DNA from: Mesobacillus sp. AQ2
Lineage (GTDB): Bacteria > Bacillota > Bacilli > Bacillales > Cytobacillaceae
Direction of reading: 5' to 3'
Assembly (NCBI RefSeq): GCF_030122805.1
Contig: NZ_CP126080.1
Location: 4,739,960 to 4,803,959 of the forward strand
Length of the DNA: 64,000 bases
How positions within the stretch are numbered: the first letter of the stretch is position 1; each line of letters starts with the position of its first letter. The translations under genes were made by a program, and so were the position numbers. This document shows positions 36,340 through 45,648 of this stretch, piece after piece. The notes beneath the pieces were generated by a model, which saw nothing but the letters and a program-made list of their open reading frames with translations, was not told the origin of the DNA and ran no database searches.

Positions 36340-36666
36340 CCTGATCCTCCTACAACGGTCAAACACTATTAGTCTAGTTCTATATAACTATTATCTGATA
36401 ATTGTACCTTTATACTTTACCATATAATGTCTCGCAGGGAAGATTAGTCTTCATTATGTAACAAAAATGTATAATAGCTGACATTTTATTACGTTTTTTG
36501 TCAGATAAATGCCATTTTGTATCGATCTATTTTCCTATCTTCCACGCGCAAAATAAGCCAAAAACCTAGTAATATCAGGGTATTCCCCTACTTTTGAATG
36601 AAAGTTTTTGAACCTTCTTGTTAAATCCAATACAAACATGTTAATAATAGGAAGATTACCGACTTT
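36340..36666. other. Long leader/intergenic region of the M23 gene
   Basis: About 330 bases without a gene. TGTAACAAAAATGTATAA at 36455-36472 is a near WalR-like direct repeat on the plus strand. If the WalR box at 36667 drives the gene, most of this is a long untranslated leader. Confidence 0.4.
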
Positions 36667-36683
36667 ATTACAAAAGTATTACA
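36667..36683 (-). promoter_or_regulatory. WalR box
   Basis: On the minus strand TGTAAT-ACTTT-TGTAAT fits TGTWAH-N5-TGTWAH exactly. A TATTAT -10-like sequence lies about 17 bases downstream. It faces the M23 peptidase gene. Confidence 0.6.
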
Positions 36684-36687
36684 AAAA

Positions 36688-36722
36688 AAAGAGAGCATGT
36701 CTTTAGACACGCTCCCTTTTTT
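36688..36722 (-). terminator. Terminator of the tRNA cluster
   Basis: GGGAGCGTGTCTAAAGACATGCTCTC hairpin followed by T8 on the minus strand, directly after tRNA-Phe. Confidence 0.85.
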
Positions 36723-36724
36723 AA

Positions 36725-36797
36725 TGGCTCAGGACGGAATCGAACCGCCGACACAAGGATTTTCAGTCCTTTGCTCTACCGACTGAGCTACTGAGCC
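36725..36797 (-). tRNA. tRNA-Phe(GAA)
   Basis: The 73-nt cloverleaf begins GGCTCAG and ends CTGAGCC plus discriminator A. The D-arm is AGCTCAGTCGGTAGAGC, the anticodon loop CTGAAAA gives GAA, and the T-arm is GGCGGTTCGATTCCGTC-like. CCA is not encoded. Confidence 0.95.
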
Positions 36798-36834
36798 AAG
36801 ATGATATTATGTTCCCTAAACTATGTGTTGATTA

Positions 36835-36934
36835 AGTCCTTTGCTCGAATGACCTTCCGGTCTTTCTCGCAGGTTGCCGCTGGAGCTTAGTCGAGGATGT
36901 GAGCAACCTGCTCTACCGACTGAGCTACTGAGCC
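36835..36934 (-). repeat. 5'-half tRNA-Phe fragment joined to a hairpin element
   Basis: The first 27 bases copy tRNA-Phe (GGCTCAGTAGCTCAGTCGGT then AGAGCA). A hairpin GGTTGC...GCAACC follows, then TGCGAGAAA, a GACC/GGTC mini-hairpin, and GAGCAAAGGACT, which re-enters tRNA-Phe sequence before it breaks off. The middle is shared with the element at 37201. Confidence 0.8.
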
Positions 36935-36965
36935 ATAATAATATTCAATTAAATATGTAATAAGG

Positions 36966-37037
36966 TGACCCCTACGGGATTCGAACCCGTGTTACCGCCG
37001 TGAAAGGGCGGTGTCTTAACCGCTTGACCAAGGGGCC
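36966..37037 (-). tRNA. tRNA-Glu(TTC)
   Basis: The 72-nt cloverleaf begins GGCCCCT and ends AGGGGTC plus A. The anticodon loop CTTTCAC gives TTC, and the T-arm contains GGGTTCGAATCCC. CCA is not encoded. Confidence 0.95.
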
Positions 37038-37081
37038 ATATAAAAATAGCAACCAAAATGATTGACCTGAAAAAGCAATGG

Positions 37082-37154
37082 TGAGCCATGAAGGACTCGA
37101 ACCTTCGACCCTCTGATTAAAAGTCAGATGCTCTACCGACTGAGCTAATGGCTC
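37082..37154 (-). tRNA. tRNA-Lys(TTT)
   Basis: The 73-nt cloverleaf begins GAGCCAT and ends ATGGCTC plus A. The anticodon loop CTTTTAA gives TTT. Unlike its two neighbours, CCA is encoded directly after the discriminator. Confidence 0.95.
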
Positions 37155-37200
37155 GCTATATAATCATCTTACTCCCATAACTGGGTTGGAGGTGGAACCT

Positions 37201-37291
37201 GTGCTCAAAAGACCTTCGGTATTTCTCGCAGGTTGCCGCTGAAGCATTTTCAGTGAAGTTAGCAACCCTCTACCGACTGAGCTAATGGCTC
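37201..37291 (-). repeat. 5'-half tRNA-Lys fragment joined to a hairpin element
   Basis: The first 24 bases copy tRNA-Lys exactly (GAGCCATTAGCTCAGTCGGT plus AGAG). GGTTGC...GCAACC, TGCGAGAAA and an ACCGAAGGT mini-hairpin follow, ending in GAGCA. Twenty contiguous bases (CAGCGGCAACCTGCGAGAAA) are identical to the tRNA-Phe fragment element. It lies upstream of the intact tRNA-Lys. Confidence 0.8.
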
Positions 37292-37484
37292 CTATAAATG
37301 TTTATCATTTTTTGTCGAATTAGTGACAACGTTGTTTATATTACCATAGCAATTTGTCTTTTGTATATATTTTTTATAAACTTTTTTTACTTTTTTCTTT
37401 TATCCTGCAATTCCCCTTCGAATTCAGTAGTAATTCTTCTGAATTTGAATATTTCTTGCTCGAAAATTACATAGTTACTGGCTA

Positions 37485-37580
37485 ATTCCGCGAACATATG
37501 GACTATTCCCGCGAGTCAGACTGGCATTCCCGCGGAATCACACATTAATTCCGTGAATTCAACCCATAATTCCGCGACTT
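37485..37580. repeat. Degenerate 20-22-bp tandem repeat (ATTCCGCG)
   Basis: ATTCCGCG, ATTCCCGCG or ATTCCGTG recur at 37485, 37505, 37526, 37548 and 37569. The array lies between the tRNA cluster and purA; no gene is present in 37292-37612. Confidence 0.8.
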
Positions 37581-37612
37581 GGAAAACGGCTGGAAAACCG
37601 GCCGCAACAATA

Positions 37613-37651
37613 AAATAAGCCCCCGATCTCCATGATCAGGGGCTTATTTTT
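37613..37651 (-). terminator. Terminator of purA
   Basis: AAATAAGCCCC / GGGGCTTATTT stem just after the purA stop. Confidence 0.85.
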
Positions 37652-37658
37652 AGCTAAA

Positions 37659-38948
37659 TTATGATCTCCAAGGGCTGCGCACGACGTTTGTCTGGGTGCG
37701 GTCTGGACCGACTGAGAAAATAGATAATGGAATACCTGTCAGCTGTGAAATGCGTTCGAGATAGTGTCTTGCATTTTCCGGCAGTTCATCGAGTGACTTC
37801 ACGCCTGTGATGTCTTCGGTCCAGCCTGGCAGTTCTTCGTAGACTGGTTCGCATTCAGCGAGTGCCTTCAGGCTTGCAGGGAACTCTTCGATCAATTCAC
37901 CTTTATAGCGATAGGCCACACAAATTTTAAGCGTTTCAATCCCAGTCAGAACATCGATGGAATTCAAGGATAGGTCCGTGATTCCGCTGACTCGGCGGGC
38001 ATGGCGGACGACGACGCTGTCGAACCAGCCAACGCGGCGCGGGCGGCCTGTCGTTGTCCCGTACTCGCGGCCTACTTCACGAATCTGGTTTCCAATTTCA
38101 TTGTCCAGTTCAGTTGGGAACGGACCATCACCTACGCGAGTCGTATAGGCTTTGGAAACACCTACAATATGAGTGATTTTCGTTGGCCCTACTCCAGACC
38201 CGATTGTCACTCCGCCAGCAACTGGATTGGAAGAGGTAACAAAGGGATATGTACCCTGGTCGATATCAAGCATTACTCCCTGTGCGCCTTCAAACAGCAC
38301 TCGGCGGCCTTCGTCCAATGCATCATTTAAAACGACGGAAGTGTCAACAACATAATGCTTAATTTGCTGGCCATATTCATAATACTCATCCAGAATGTCC
38401 TCAATCTTGAATCCTTCTGTCTCATAAATGCGTTCAAGGAGGCGATTTTTTTCTTCAAGGTTGCGGGTAAGCTTTTCTTCAAATACTTCACGATCCAGCA
38501 AGTCAGCAATCCTGATTCCTATACGGGCAGCCTTGTCCATGTACGCTGGGCCGATCCCCTTTTTTGTCGTGCCAATCTTATTGGCACCCTTGCTTGCTTC
38601 TTCCACTTCATCAAGCTTCAGATGATATGGCAGGATAACATGGGCGCGGTTGCTGATTCGAAGATTGTCAGTGGAGACGTCCTTATCGTGAAGATAGGCA
38701 AGTTCCTTTACAAGTGCTTTTGGATCGACAACCATTCCGTTTCCGATGACGCTGATTTTCTCTTTATAAAAAATTCCTGATGGAATCAAATGCAGTTTAT
38801 ATGTTTCACCATTGAACTTGATTGTATGGCCTGCGTTGTTTCCCCCCTGATAACGGGCAATCACTTCGGCATTTTCTGAAAGGAAATCTGTGATTTTTCC
38901 CTTTCCTTCGTCTCCCCATTGTGTTCCAACTACTACTACGGATGACAT
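37659..38948 (-). CDS. purA: Adenylosuccinate synthetase
   Basis: The 429-residue enzyme condenses IMP and aspartate with GTP to adenylosuccinate, the first step from IMP to [19 protein letters not shown] is the GTP loop with catalytic Asp, and [10 protein letters not shown] holds the catalytic His. [23 protein letters not shown] and [10 protein letters not shown] near the C terminus are also diagnostic. It is transcribed alone with PurR-like boxes upstream. Confidence 0.97.
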   Translation of the reverse strand: MSSVVVVGTQWGDEGKGKITDFLSENAEVIARYQGGNNAGHTIKFNGETYKLHLIPSGIFYKEKISVIGNGMVVDPKALVKELAYLHDKDVSTDNLRISNRAHVILPYHLKLDEVEEASKGANKIGTTKKGIGPAYMDKAARIGIRIADLLDREVFEEKLTRNLEEKNRLLERIYETEGFKIEDILDEYYEYGQQIKHYVVDTSVVLNDALDEGRRVLFEGAQGVMLDIDQGTYPFVTSSNPVAGGVTIGSGVGPTKITHIVGVSKAYTTRVGDGPFPTELDNEIGNQIREVGREYGTTTGRPRRVGWFDSVVVRHARRVSGITDLSLNSIDVLTGIETLKICVAYRYKGELIEEFPASLKALAECEPVYEELPGWTEDITGVKSLDELPENARHYLERISQLTGIPLSIFSVGPDRTQTNVVRSPWRS

Positions 38949-39001
38949 ATAAAAAGCACCTCCAAAGGTAATACGGTTATTTTTCCGTTTGAAACATATA
39001 A

Positions 39002-39076
39002 AGTTTACCAGTAATCATGGGGGTAAGTCAATAAAACACGAACATTAAATTTATATAACAATTCTTTCGTTCGTAA
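39002..39076 (-). promoter_or_regulatory. purA promoter with PurR-like box pair
   Basis: On the minus strand TTGACT (39031-39026) and TAAACT (39007-39002) form a promoter with an 18-base spacer. Just upstream, CGAAC-type half sites in AACACGAACATT (39036-39047) and inverted in TTTCGTTCGTAAAA (39065-39078) resemble a pair of PurR boxes with central CGAA. Confidence 0.5.
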
Positions 39077-39110
39077 AATTAACTTGAATAATTGATTAAA
39101 GATAAAAAAA

Positions 39111-39139
39111 AGAGAATTAACCAAACTGGTCAATTCTCA
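39111..39139 (-). terminator. Terminator of dnaC
   Basis: GAGAATT.ACC / GGT.AATTCTC hairpin with T8 on the minus strand. Confidence 0.85.
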
Positions 39140-40504
39140 TTATGCCCCGGGTGGAGCGTACGATTCGTCATATCGGTTTTCAATGTTGACGAATTTATTG
39201 TATTCTTTTACAAAGGCTAGCTTCACGGTTCCTGTCGGGCCGTTACGCTGCTTGGCAATGATGATTTCGATGATATTCTTGTCTTCGGATTCCTTATCAT
39301 AGTAATCATCACGATACAGGAACGCAACGATATCGGCATCCTGCTCGATTGATCCGGATTCACGGATATCGGACATCATCGGACGCTTGTCCTGACGTTG
39401 TTCCACGCCACGGGACAGCTGCGACAAGGCGATGACTGGAACCTGCAGTTCACGTGCCAGCTGCTTGAGGGAACGTGAGATTTCCGATACTTCCTGCTGG
39501 CGGTTTTCGCCAGCACGGCCGCTTCCAAGGATCAGCTGCAAGTAGTCGATCATGATCATGCCAAGACCTTGTTCCTGCTTTAGACGGCGGCATTTGGAAC
39601 GGATATCAGTAATCCTGACACCCGGGGTATCATCAATGAAAATCCCTGCATTGGACAGGCTGCCCATTGCCATCGTCAGCTTGCCCCAGTCTTCATCATT
39701 TAGGGATCCAGTACGCAGTCTCTGGGCATCAATATTTCCCTCAGCACAGAGTACACGCATGACAAGCTGTTCCGCACCCATCTCCAAACTGAAAATCGCG
39801 ACATTCTCCCCTGTCTTTTTCGCAACATTCTGGGCGATGTTCAGGGCGAACGCTGTTTTACCAACAGAAGGACGGGCACCCACGATGATCAGGTCATTCC
39901 GCTGGAAACCGGCGGTCATACGGTCAAGCTCAGCAAAACCAGTTTCCAGCCCGGTGATATCCCCTTTACGGTTATGCATTTCCTCGATATTATCATAAGT
40001 CCGGACAAGGACATCTTTTATATTGTGGAACGCCCCGCCGCCTTTGCGCTGGGCAACCTCCATGATGTTCTTTTCTGCCTCGGCCAGCAATGCTTCAACT
40101 TCATCTTCACGCATATAGCCATCTTCAGCAATGCCTGAAGCAGTGCGGATCAGCCTTCTCAGCAGCGATTTTTCTTCTACGATTCTAGCATAATACTCTA
40201 TGTTTGCTGCAGTCGGCACGGACGCAGCCAATTCACTTAGATAGCTGACCCCTCCAACATCCTCAATCAGCTTGGAAGATGCCAGGTTCTCCGTGACAGT
40301 CACGAGGTCAATTGCTTTCCCTTTATCATTCAAATCCAGCATGACGCTGAATATTTTCTGGTGTGCCACACGATAAAAATCATCTGGTAACAGGATTTCT
40401 GAAGCAAGAGTTAAAGCTGATGGCTCTAAAAAAATTGCACCAAGTACGGCTTGTTCCGCTTCCATATTTTGCGGCGGAAGTCGATCCGCGAATAATTCAC
40501 TCAT
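39140..40504 (-). CDS. dnaC: Replicative DNA helicase (DnaB-type; DnaC in Bacillus)
   Basis: The 454-residue hexameric helicase has the N-terminal DnaB domain (PPQNMEAEQAVLGAIFLEP), a linker and a RecA-like motor with Walker A (GARPSVGKTAFALN), Walker B (MIMIDYLQL) and the DIRESGSIEQDADIV arginine-finger region. It unwinds DNA at the fork. The order yybS-gdpP-rplI-dnaC is typical of Bacillus. A terminator separates it from rplI. Confidence 0.97.
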   Translation of the reverse strand: MSELFADRLPPQNMEAEQAVLGAIFLEPSALTLASEILLPDDFYRVAHQKIFSVMLDLNDKGKAIDLVTVTENLASSKLIEDVGGVSYLSELAASVPTAANIEYYARIVEEKSLLRRLIRTASGIAEDGYMREDEVEALLAEAEKNIMEVAQRKGGGAFHNIKDVLVRTYDNIEEMHNRKGDITGLETGFAELDRMTAGFQRNDLIIVGARPSVGKTAFALNIAQNVAKKTGENVAIFSLEMGAEQLVMRVLCAEGNIDAQRLRTGSLNDEDWGKLTMAMGSLSNAGIFIDDTPGVRITDIRSKCRRLKQEQGLGMIMIDYLQLILGSGRAGENRQQEVSEISRSLKQLARELQVPVIALSQLSRGVEQRQDKRPMMSDIRESGSIEQDADIVAFLYRDDYYDKESEDKNIIEIIIAKQRNGPTGTVKLAFVKEYNKFVNIENRYDESYAPPGA

Positions 40505-40536
40505 CTGCCAGCCCCCTTACACAATTACTGTAATTG

Positions 40537-40570
40537 AAAAAAAGTGATCAGCTGAACCGATCACCTATTT
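40537..40570 (-). terminator. Terminator downstream of rplI
   Basis: GTGATC-nine-base loop-GATCAC with T7 on the minus strand. Confidence 0.75.
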
Positions 40571-40618
40571 CTGTAACTATATTATTTTATCATGTTTAAG
40601 ACTATATGGAACTGTAAA

Positions 40619-41068
40619 TTATTTTCCTTCTTTTACATGGACATTCAATGTTGCCTGAACTTCTTTATGAAGCTTTACAGGAACTTTTGTGTATCCTAGT
40701 GTGCGGATAGCATCCTGCATTTCGATTTTGCGCTTATCAAGCTTGATTTTATGCGCTTTTTGCAGTTCATCAGCAATCTGCTTGCTTGTGATTGAACCGA
40801 AAAGACGGCCGTCCTCACCGGACTTTGCAGATAATTCAACTGTTACTTTTTCCAGCTTTTCCTTCAATGCCTTCGCATCCTCAAGCTCCTGCTGGGCCAT
40901 TTTCTCTTCTTTCTTCTGCTGTGCGCTCAGGGAACTCATTGCGGCCTGATTGGCTTCTACAGCAAGCCCCTGCTTGATCAGGAAGTTATGAGCATAGCCG
41001 TCTGCCACATTTTTGATTTCGCCTTTTTTGCCTTTTCCTTTAACGTCCTTCAAAAAGATTACTTTCAT
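40619..41068 (-). CDS. rplI: 50S ribosomal protein L9
   Basis: The 149-residue protein has the L9 N-terminal domain ([36 protein letters not shown]), a long central helix and a C-terminal rRNA-binding domain ([20 protein letters not shown]). Its ATG overlaps the gdpP stop by four bases, so the two are translationally coupled. Confidence 0.97.
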   Translation of the reverse strand: MKVIFLKDVKGKGKKGEIKNVADGYAHNFLIKQGLAVEANQAAMSSLSAQQKKEEKMAQQELEDAKALKEKLEKVTVELSAKSGEDGRLFGSITSKQIADELQKAHKIKLDKRKIEMQDAIRTLGYTKVPVKLHKEVQATLNVHVKEGK

Positions 41069-43038
41069 TCTTTTTGTCCCCCTTCTAAATAATCATCTAT
41101 CGCATTTTGTAAAAGTGTTTCTGCCTCGTCCGTTGAAAGATCATACATTTGTGTTGCTGCATTGGTCAAATGCCCGCCGCCCTCGAGATTTTCCATGATG
41201 ACCTGGACATTGACTTCACCTAATGATCTTGCGCTGATGCCAATCGTGGCTTCGGCTCTGCGGGATATAACAAATGACGCCTGTACACCATCCATCGTCA
41301 AAAGGGTGTCTGCTGCCTGTGCAATCAGGACATGGTCACAATAAATATCATCCGATCCTTTTGCAATGACAATGCCGTCACGGTAAAAATAAACATTTTC
41401 AATGATTCTTGCTCTTTTAATATAGGTATTAATATCTTCTTTTAAGAACTTCTGGACCAGAACAGTATCCGCCCCATGGCTTCGGAGGTAGGAAGCAGCA
41501 TCGAATGTCCGTGCACCAGTCCTTAAAGTAAAGCTTTTTGTATCGACGATAATCCCTGCCAGTAAAGCAGTGGCCTCAAGCATCTGGATTCTTCCATTTT
41601 TCGGCTGGTATTCAAGCAATTCCGTAACGAGCTCTGCCGTCGAGGAAGCATAGGGCTCCATGTAGACAAGCAGCGGATTTTTGATAAACTCCTCGCCCCT
41701 GCGATGGTGGTCGATGACGATGACATTCTCAATCTTGTTCAATAGCTTTTCATCGATCACCAGTGACGGCTTATGCGTATCGACGACGACCAGCAAAGTG
41801 TCATCTGAGGCGATTTCATACGCCTGTTCCGGTGTGATGAAACGGGAGTAGAGATCTTCGTTTTGTTTAATCTCATCCATCAGGCGCTGTACACCTGTAT
41901 CAATCTCGTTTTTATTATAGATAATGAACCCTTCACGCTTGTTCAGTTGGGCAACTTTAAGGATTCCGATTGCCGAACCGATCGCGTCCATATCCGGGTT
42001 CTTATGGCCCATGATCAAGACCTTGTCACTCTCGATGACGAGTTCCTTCAGTGCGTGGGAAATGACTCGTGCCCTTACCCTTGTACGCTTTTCAACAGGA
42101 TTGGTCTTGCCTCCATAAAACTTCACTTTTCCATTAGGCTGCTTGATTGCCACCTGGTCACCGCCACGCCCCAAAGCAAGGTCCAAACTGGATTGTGCCT
42201 GTGTACCTAGCTCAGGAAGAGAAGAATATCCAGTGCCAACCCCAATACTTAAAGTTAAAGGAACGTTTTGCTTTGATGTCGTCTCCCTTACCTCATCAAG
42301 GATGGTGAATTTGCCTTTTTCCAGCAGCCGGAGGATATGCTCATTGAATACCGCGATAAAGCGCTCTGATGATACCCTTTTTAGGAAAACCCCATTATTG
42401 GTCGCCCATTTATTCAAAATCGAGGTCACCAAACTGTTCAGACTGCTTTTTGTCTGATCATCCATCCCCTGGGTCACTTCTTCATAATTATCAAGATAAA
42501 TGATCGAGATGACTGTCCGTTCATCATGATACATTTTTTCAATTTCGGTCTGCTCGGTCACATCGAAAAAGTAGAGCAACCGCTCCTCAGGTTTATGGAT
42601 GATCCTGAATTTGCGATCGTGAAGAGTGATGATTTCCGTTTCGACCTCTTGCTTGATCAATGGAATGACGGCATCGGCTACATCATACAGTGACTTTCCG
42701 ACAAGCGAGTCTTCATTGAAACAGGAGGCAATGAAAGGGTTCGTCCACTCAATATAATAGTCATCATTGATTAGCATGATCCCGATCGGCATTTCCATCA
42801 AAGCCTCTTCGCCGACCTTTTTCACGCGGTAAGAAAGGGTGGAAATATACTCTTCCGTTTCTTCCTTTATTTTATGATTCACTTGAAAAATCAAATATAC
42901 CAACAGGCCAGTGAGAATGAACCCTGCAGCCCCTATAATCCAGTTATAGAAAGACAGAAATCCAATTAGCACCAGTGTTACGGCCATCAATCCATACAAT
43001 GGATAACGTATTTGCCGCCTCTCTAAATAAGAAGGCAT
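41065..43038 (-). CDS. gdpP: Cyclic-di-AMP phosphodiesterase GdpP (YybT)
   Basis: The 657-residue membrane enzyme has two N-terminal spans (~12-55), a PAS-like domain that can bind heme (~80-160), a degenerate GGDEF domain (~170-300) and a DHH-DHHA1 module. The DHH metal motifs are [23 protein letters not shown] and [11 protein letters not shown], and the DHHA1 motif is [10 protein letters not shown]. It hydrolyses c-di-AMP to pApA and so affects wall stress, potassium balance and beta-lactam tolerance. It lies between yybS and rplI. Confidence 0.96.
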   Translation of the reverse strand: MPSYLERRQIRYPLYGLMAVTLVLIGFLSFYNWIIGAAGFILTGLLVYLIFQVNHKIKEETEEYISTLSYRVKKVGEEALMEMPIGIMLINDDYYIEWTNPFIASCFNEDSLVGKSLYDVADAVIPLIKQEVETEIITLHDRKFRIIHKPEERLLYFFDVTEQTEIEKMYHDERTVISIIYLDNYEEVTQGMDDQTKSSLNSLVTSILNKWATNNGVFLKRVSSERFIAVFNEHILRLLEKGKFTILDEVRETTSKQNVPLTLSIGVGTGYSSLPELGTQAQSSLDLALGRGGDQVAIKQPNGKVKFYGGKTNPVEKRTRVRARVISHALKELVIESDKVLIMGHKNPDMDAIGSAIGILKVAQLNKREGFIIYNKNEIDTGVQRLMDEIKQNEDLYSRFITPEQAYEIASDDTLLVVVDTHKPSLVIDEKLLNKIENVIVIDHHRRGEEFIKNPLLVYMEPYASSTAELVTELLEYQPKNGRIQMLEATALLAGIIVDTKSFTLRTGARTFDAASYLRSHGADTVLVQKFLKEDINTYIKRARIIENVYFYRDGIVIAKGSDDIYCDHVLIAQAADTLLTMDGVQASFVISRRAEATIGISARSLGEVNVQVIMENLEGGGHLTNAATQMYDLSTDEAETLLQNAIDDYLEGGQKE

Positions 43039-43068
43039 GTGCTCAGCTCCTAAAGCGTTAGTTTCTGA

Positions 43069-44010
43069 TTACTTCTTCTCTCCTAGACGTTTTCTTAAAT
43101 CAAATCCTAAATCAATTATACCTAATATCCTCACAATATAAAGAACAAATGGCAGGAGGAACATCAGGACTATCACGATAATGGGGACAGCTTTCGTGTA
43201 CCCTTTTATATGCGTGAAATAAAAAACGAACGCGATACCTTGAAGAACCATCAGCATTTGCAGGATGAACGAAAGATTGGATATCACCCAGAACCAATAC
43301 GTCCCTTGTTCAGGCTGCATGACCAATGCAACGATCATCGTGATCAGATAGTACCATAGAATGCTTTTTGGAAGATTCAATTCCCTGAACGGACGCCATA
43401 CAGGCACCTTGATGCCAAACCGTTTCATGAACGGAAATGAAGCAAGCTGAAGCAGGAACACAATTAAAAAGGAAGACATCACGAACATGCTTGGCACAAG
43501 TACTTCAATCATATCGACCATTGTTTCAAATTGTTTGATAAGCTTCTCATCAGGTGTCTGGCCCATTTGTTCAAGCATATTGATTGCCTGATCAACAGAG
43601 GAACGGAATACCGTCACCATTTCATCAATGAAATTGATGTTAAATAAAACGATCGACAAAGCATATTGTGCCACTAAATTCACTAGAAACACGACGGAAC
43701 CGGCGATATAAACAGCAAACCTGCTTTTCCCTTCCCTCACCATATACCCCATGACTGCTCCTGTCGTTCCAAAAGCTAGAGCCAGTGGCATCGCCAGGAA
43801 CGAACCAAGAATCATCGATAGCAAAACAGCCGCGAGTGTAAAGACAGCGGTGCTTTTCCAGTCATGCTTAGCCCCGAACATCAGGAACGGCAAGGAAAGA
43901 AAGAAATTCACGACCATTCCCAATCCGGGAATATACAAAGTAATTAACAACAAAACAGCAAAAATCGCCAACAGGATGGCACCCTCTGTCAGCTTGTATG
44001 TATTTTTCAT
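43069..44010 (-). CDS. yybS: YybS family membrane protein (DUF2232)
   Basis: The 313-residue protein has about eight membrane spans, beginning KLTEGAILLAIFAVLLLITL. YybS proteins are conserved upstream of gdpP. Their fold resembles S-components of vitamin transporters, but no substrate is known. It starts the yybS-gdpP-rplI operon, 30 bp before gdpP. Confidence 0.88.
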   Translation of the reverse strand: MKNTYKLTEGAILLAIFAVLLLITLYIPGLGMVVNFFLSLPFLMFGAKHDWKSTAVFTLAAVLLSMILGSFLAMPLALAFGTTGAVMGYMVREGKSRFAVYIAGSVVFLVNLVAQYALSIVLFNINFIDEMVTVFRSSVDQAINMLEQMGQTPDEKLIKQFETMVDMIEVLVPSMFVMSSFLIVFLLQLASFPFMKRFGIKVPVWRPFRELNLPKSILWYYLITMIVALVMQPEQGTYWFWVISNLSFILQMLMVLQGIAFVFYFTHIKGYTKAVPIIVIVLMFLLPFVLYIVRILGIIDLGFDLRKRLGEKK

Positions 44011-44025
44011 ATTTCACCTCATCTA

Positions 44026-44115
44026 AAAGCGTAAGCGCCTTGGATAGCCCTGACAAGCGTTCAAAGCGTATGCATCCTGATTATGCCCGACATCATTTCC
44101 AGATTGAAGACTTCC
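44026..44115. repeat. Dispersed Bacillus-type intergenic repeat (AAAGCGTAAGCGCCTTGG type)
   Basis: The region starts AAAGCGTAAGCGCCTTGGAT and continues AGCCCTGACAAGCG, then a CCCGACATC...GGGCATGG section. It resembles a repeat family common in Bacillus intergenic regions and is related to the one at 55913. Confidence 0.55.
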
Positions 44116-44220
44116 GGGCATGGCCACATCTAAAATAACCGATAAGAACTATTTTATCCTGTAAATTACGGACAAGCAACCAAAGCGGTATTATAGCTGG
44201 AAGAAAGGCAAAAGTAATAT

Positions 44221-44250
44221 AAAAGGCAGCGGGAAGCCCCGCTGCCTTTT
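44221..44250 (-). terminator. Terminator of rpsF-ssb-rpsR
   Basis: AAAAGGCAGCGGG / CCCGCTGCCTTTT perfect 13-bp stem after rpsR. Confidence 0.9.
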
Positions 44251-44261
44251 AAAACCGATCA

Positions 44262-44525
<264 letters not shown>

Positions 44526-44548
44526 TTATATTTCATGTCCGAGTTATA

Positions 44549-45034
44549 TTAGAATGGAAGATCATCATCTGAAATGTCGATCTGGCCGCCACCTGCAAAT
44601 GGATCTTCATCTACTTTTGTATAACCTTGGTTCTGGCGTTGATTCTGATTCCCAAACGGGGAACCTTGATCATTTTGACGGGAATAACCGCTATCCCCTC
44701 TGTCTGAAGACTGTCCTTTTGGCTCAAGGAACTGAACACTCTCAGCAAGAACTTCTGTAACGTATACACGCTTACCATCTTGTCCTTCATAGCTGCGAGT
44801 CTGGACACGTCCGTCTACACCTGCAAGGCTGCCTTTCTTCAAGAAATTAGCAACGTTTTCAGCTGGACGGCGCCATACCACACAGTTAATGAAGTCTGCT
44901 TCTCTTTCCCCCTGCTGGTTGGTAAATGAACGATTTACCGCAAGCGTGAAAGTAGCAACTGCAACTCCATTAGGTGTGAAACGTAATTCAGGATCCTTGG
45001 TCAAACGGCCGACAAGAACGACACGATTCATCAT
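44549..45034 (-). CDS. ssbA: Single-stranded DNA-binding protein SsbA
   Basis: The 161-residue protein has an OB fold ([40 protein letters not shown]), a Gly/Gln/Asn-rich linker and the conserved acidic tip DISDDDLPF that recruits replication and repair partners. ATG at 45034 is correctly spaced from AAGGAG; the frame also begins at TTG 45043, too close to it. It lies between rpsF and rpsR. Confidence 0.97.
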   Translation of the reverse strand: MMNRVVLVGRLTKDPELRFTPNGVAVATFTLAVNRSFTNQQGEREADFINCVVWRRPAENVANFLKKGSLAGVDGRVQTRSYEGQDGKRVYVTEVLAESVQFLEPKGQSSDRGDSGYSRQNDQGSPFGNQNQRQNQGYTKVDEDPFAGGGQIDISDDDLPF

Positions 45035-45063
45035 CAGAATCAACTCCTTCCCCCCAGCATGGA

Positions 45064-45079
45064 TGTTCCATGTGAAACA
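45064..45079. promoter_or_regulatory. parS-like site in the rpsF-ssb spacer
   Basis: TGTTCCATGTGAAACA matches the parS consensus at 14 of 16 positions and keeps both outer half sites. Confidence 0.55.
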
Positions 45080-45112
45080 CCTTCCGCTGAAAGTTTCTAT
45101 TTATATCATTTA

Positions 45113-45400
45113 TTATTCTTCTTCTTTAATTACGATGTGGCGAAGGATATCTTCGTTGATCTTAGCAAGACGAGAGAATTCCTCAACTGCTGCCGGAGTA
45201 GCGTTTACCTTAACAAGCTGGTAGTAGCCATCACGGAAATCATTGATTTCATAAGCTAGGCGGCGTTTGCCCCATTCCTTAGCTTCTGCAACTTCCGCAC
45301 CGTTGTCTGTAAGGATTGTGCTGAAACGCTCAGTAAGAGCCTTTTTAGCTTCCTCTTCAATGTTTGGGCGGATGATGTACATAATTTCGTACTTTCTCAT
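45113..45400 (-). CDS. rpsF: 30S ribosomal protein S6
   Basis: The 95-residue protein begins [20 protein letters not shown] and ends with a short acidic tail. It has the S6 beta-alpha-beta-beta-alpha-beta fold and pairs with S18. ATG at 45400 is placed nine bases after AAAGGAG; the frame's GTG at 45409 overlaps that site. First gene of the operon. Excess S6:S18 represses the operon by binding its leader in many bacteria. Confidence 0.96.
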   Translation of the reverse strand: MRKYEIMYIIRPNIEEEAKKALTERFSTILTDNGAEVAEAKEWGKRRLAYEINDFRDGYYQLVKVNATPAAVEEFSRLAKINEDILRHIVIKEEE

Positions 45401-45414
45401 CACTGTCACCTCCT

Positions 45415-45470
45415 TTTGGTCTAAACGGCCCCATTACAGGGCAAGGAGTAATTGTTTAATTACTCACAAG
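45415..45470 (-). promoter_or_regulatory. Structured rpsF leader, candidate S6:S18 autoregulatory RNA
   Basis: On the minus strand GAGTAATTAAACAATTACTC (45465-45446) forms a perfect hairpin, followed by CCTTGCCC...GGGGCCG before the ribosome site. Position and a CCG-containing region fit the S6:S18 leader, but I did not fold it against a model. Confidence 0.35.
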
Positions 45471-45610
45471 ATGAAATTATATCACAGAACCTATTCAAAA
45501 GCAACGCAATATGAAATGAAACTGCTTTTGCTGTTTCTGTGTCATAGAATTCTATAAGAAAATACTAACATATGTTCGCATTTTTGTCCAAGCTAATTTT
45601 AGCTAATTTT

Positions 45611-45646
45611 AAAAAATCAGCCCTGCATCTAGGCAGGACTGACTTT
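45611..45646 (-). terminator. Terminator of ychF
   Basis: AAATCAGCCCTGC / GCAGGACTGACTT stem with T6 on the minus strand. Confidence 0.85.
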
Positions 45647-45648
45647 GA

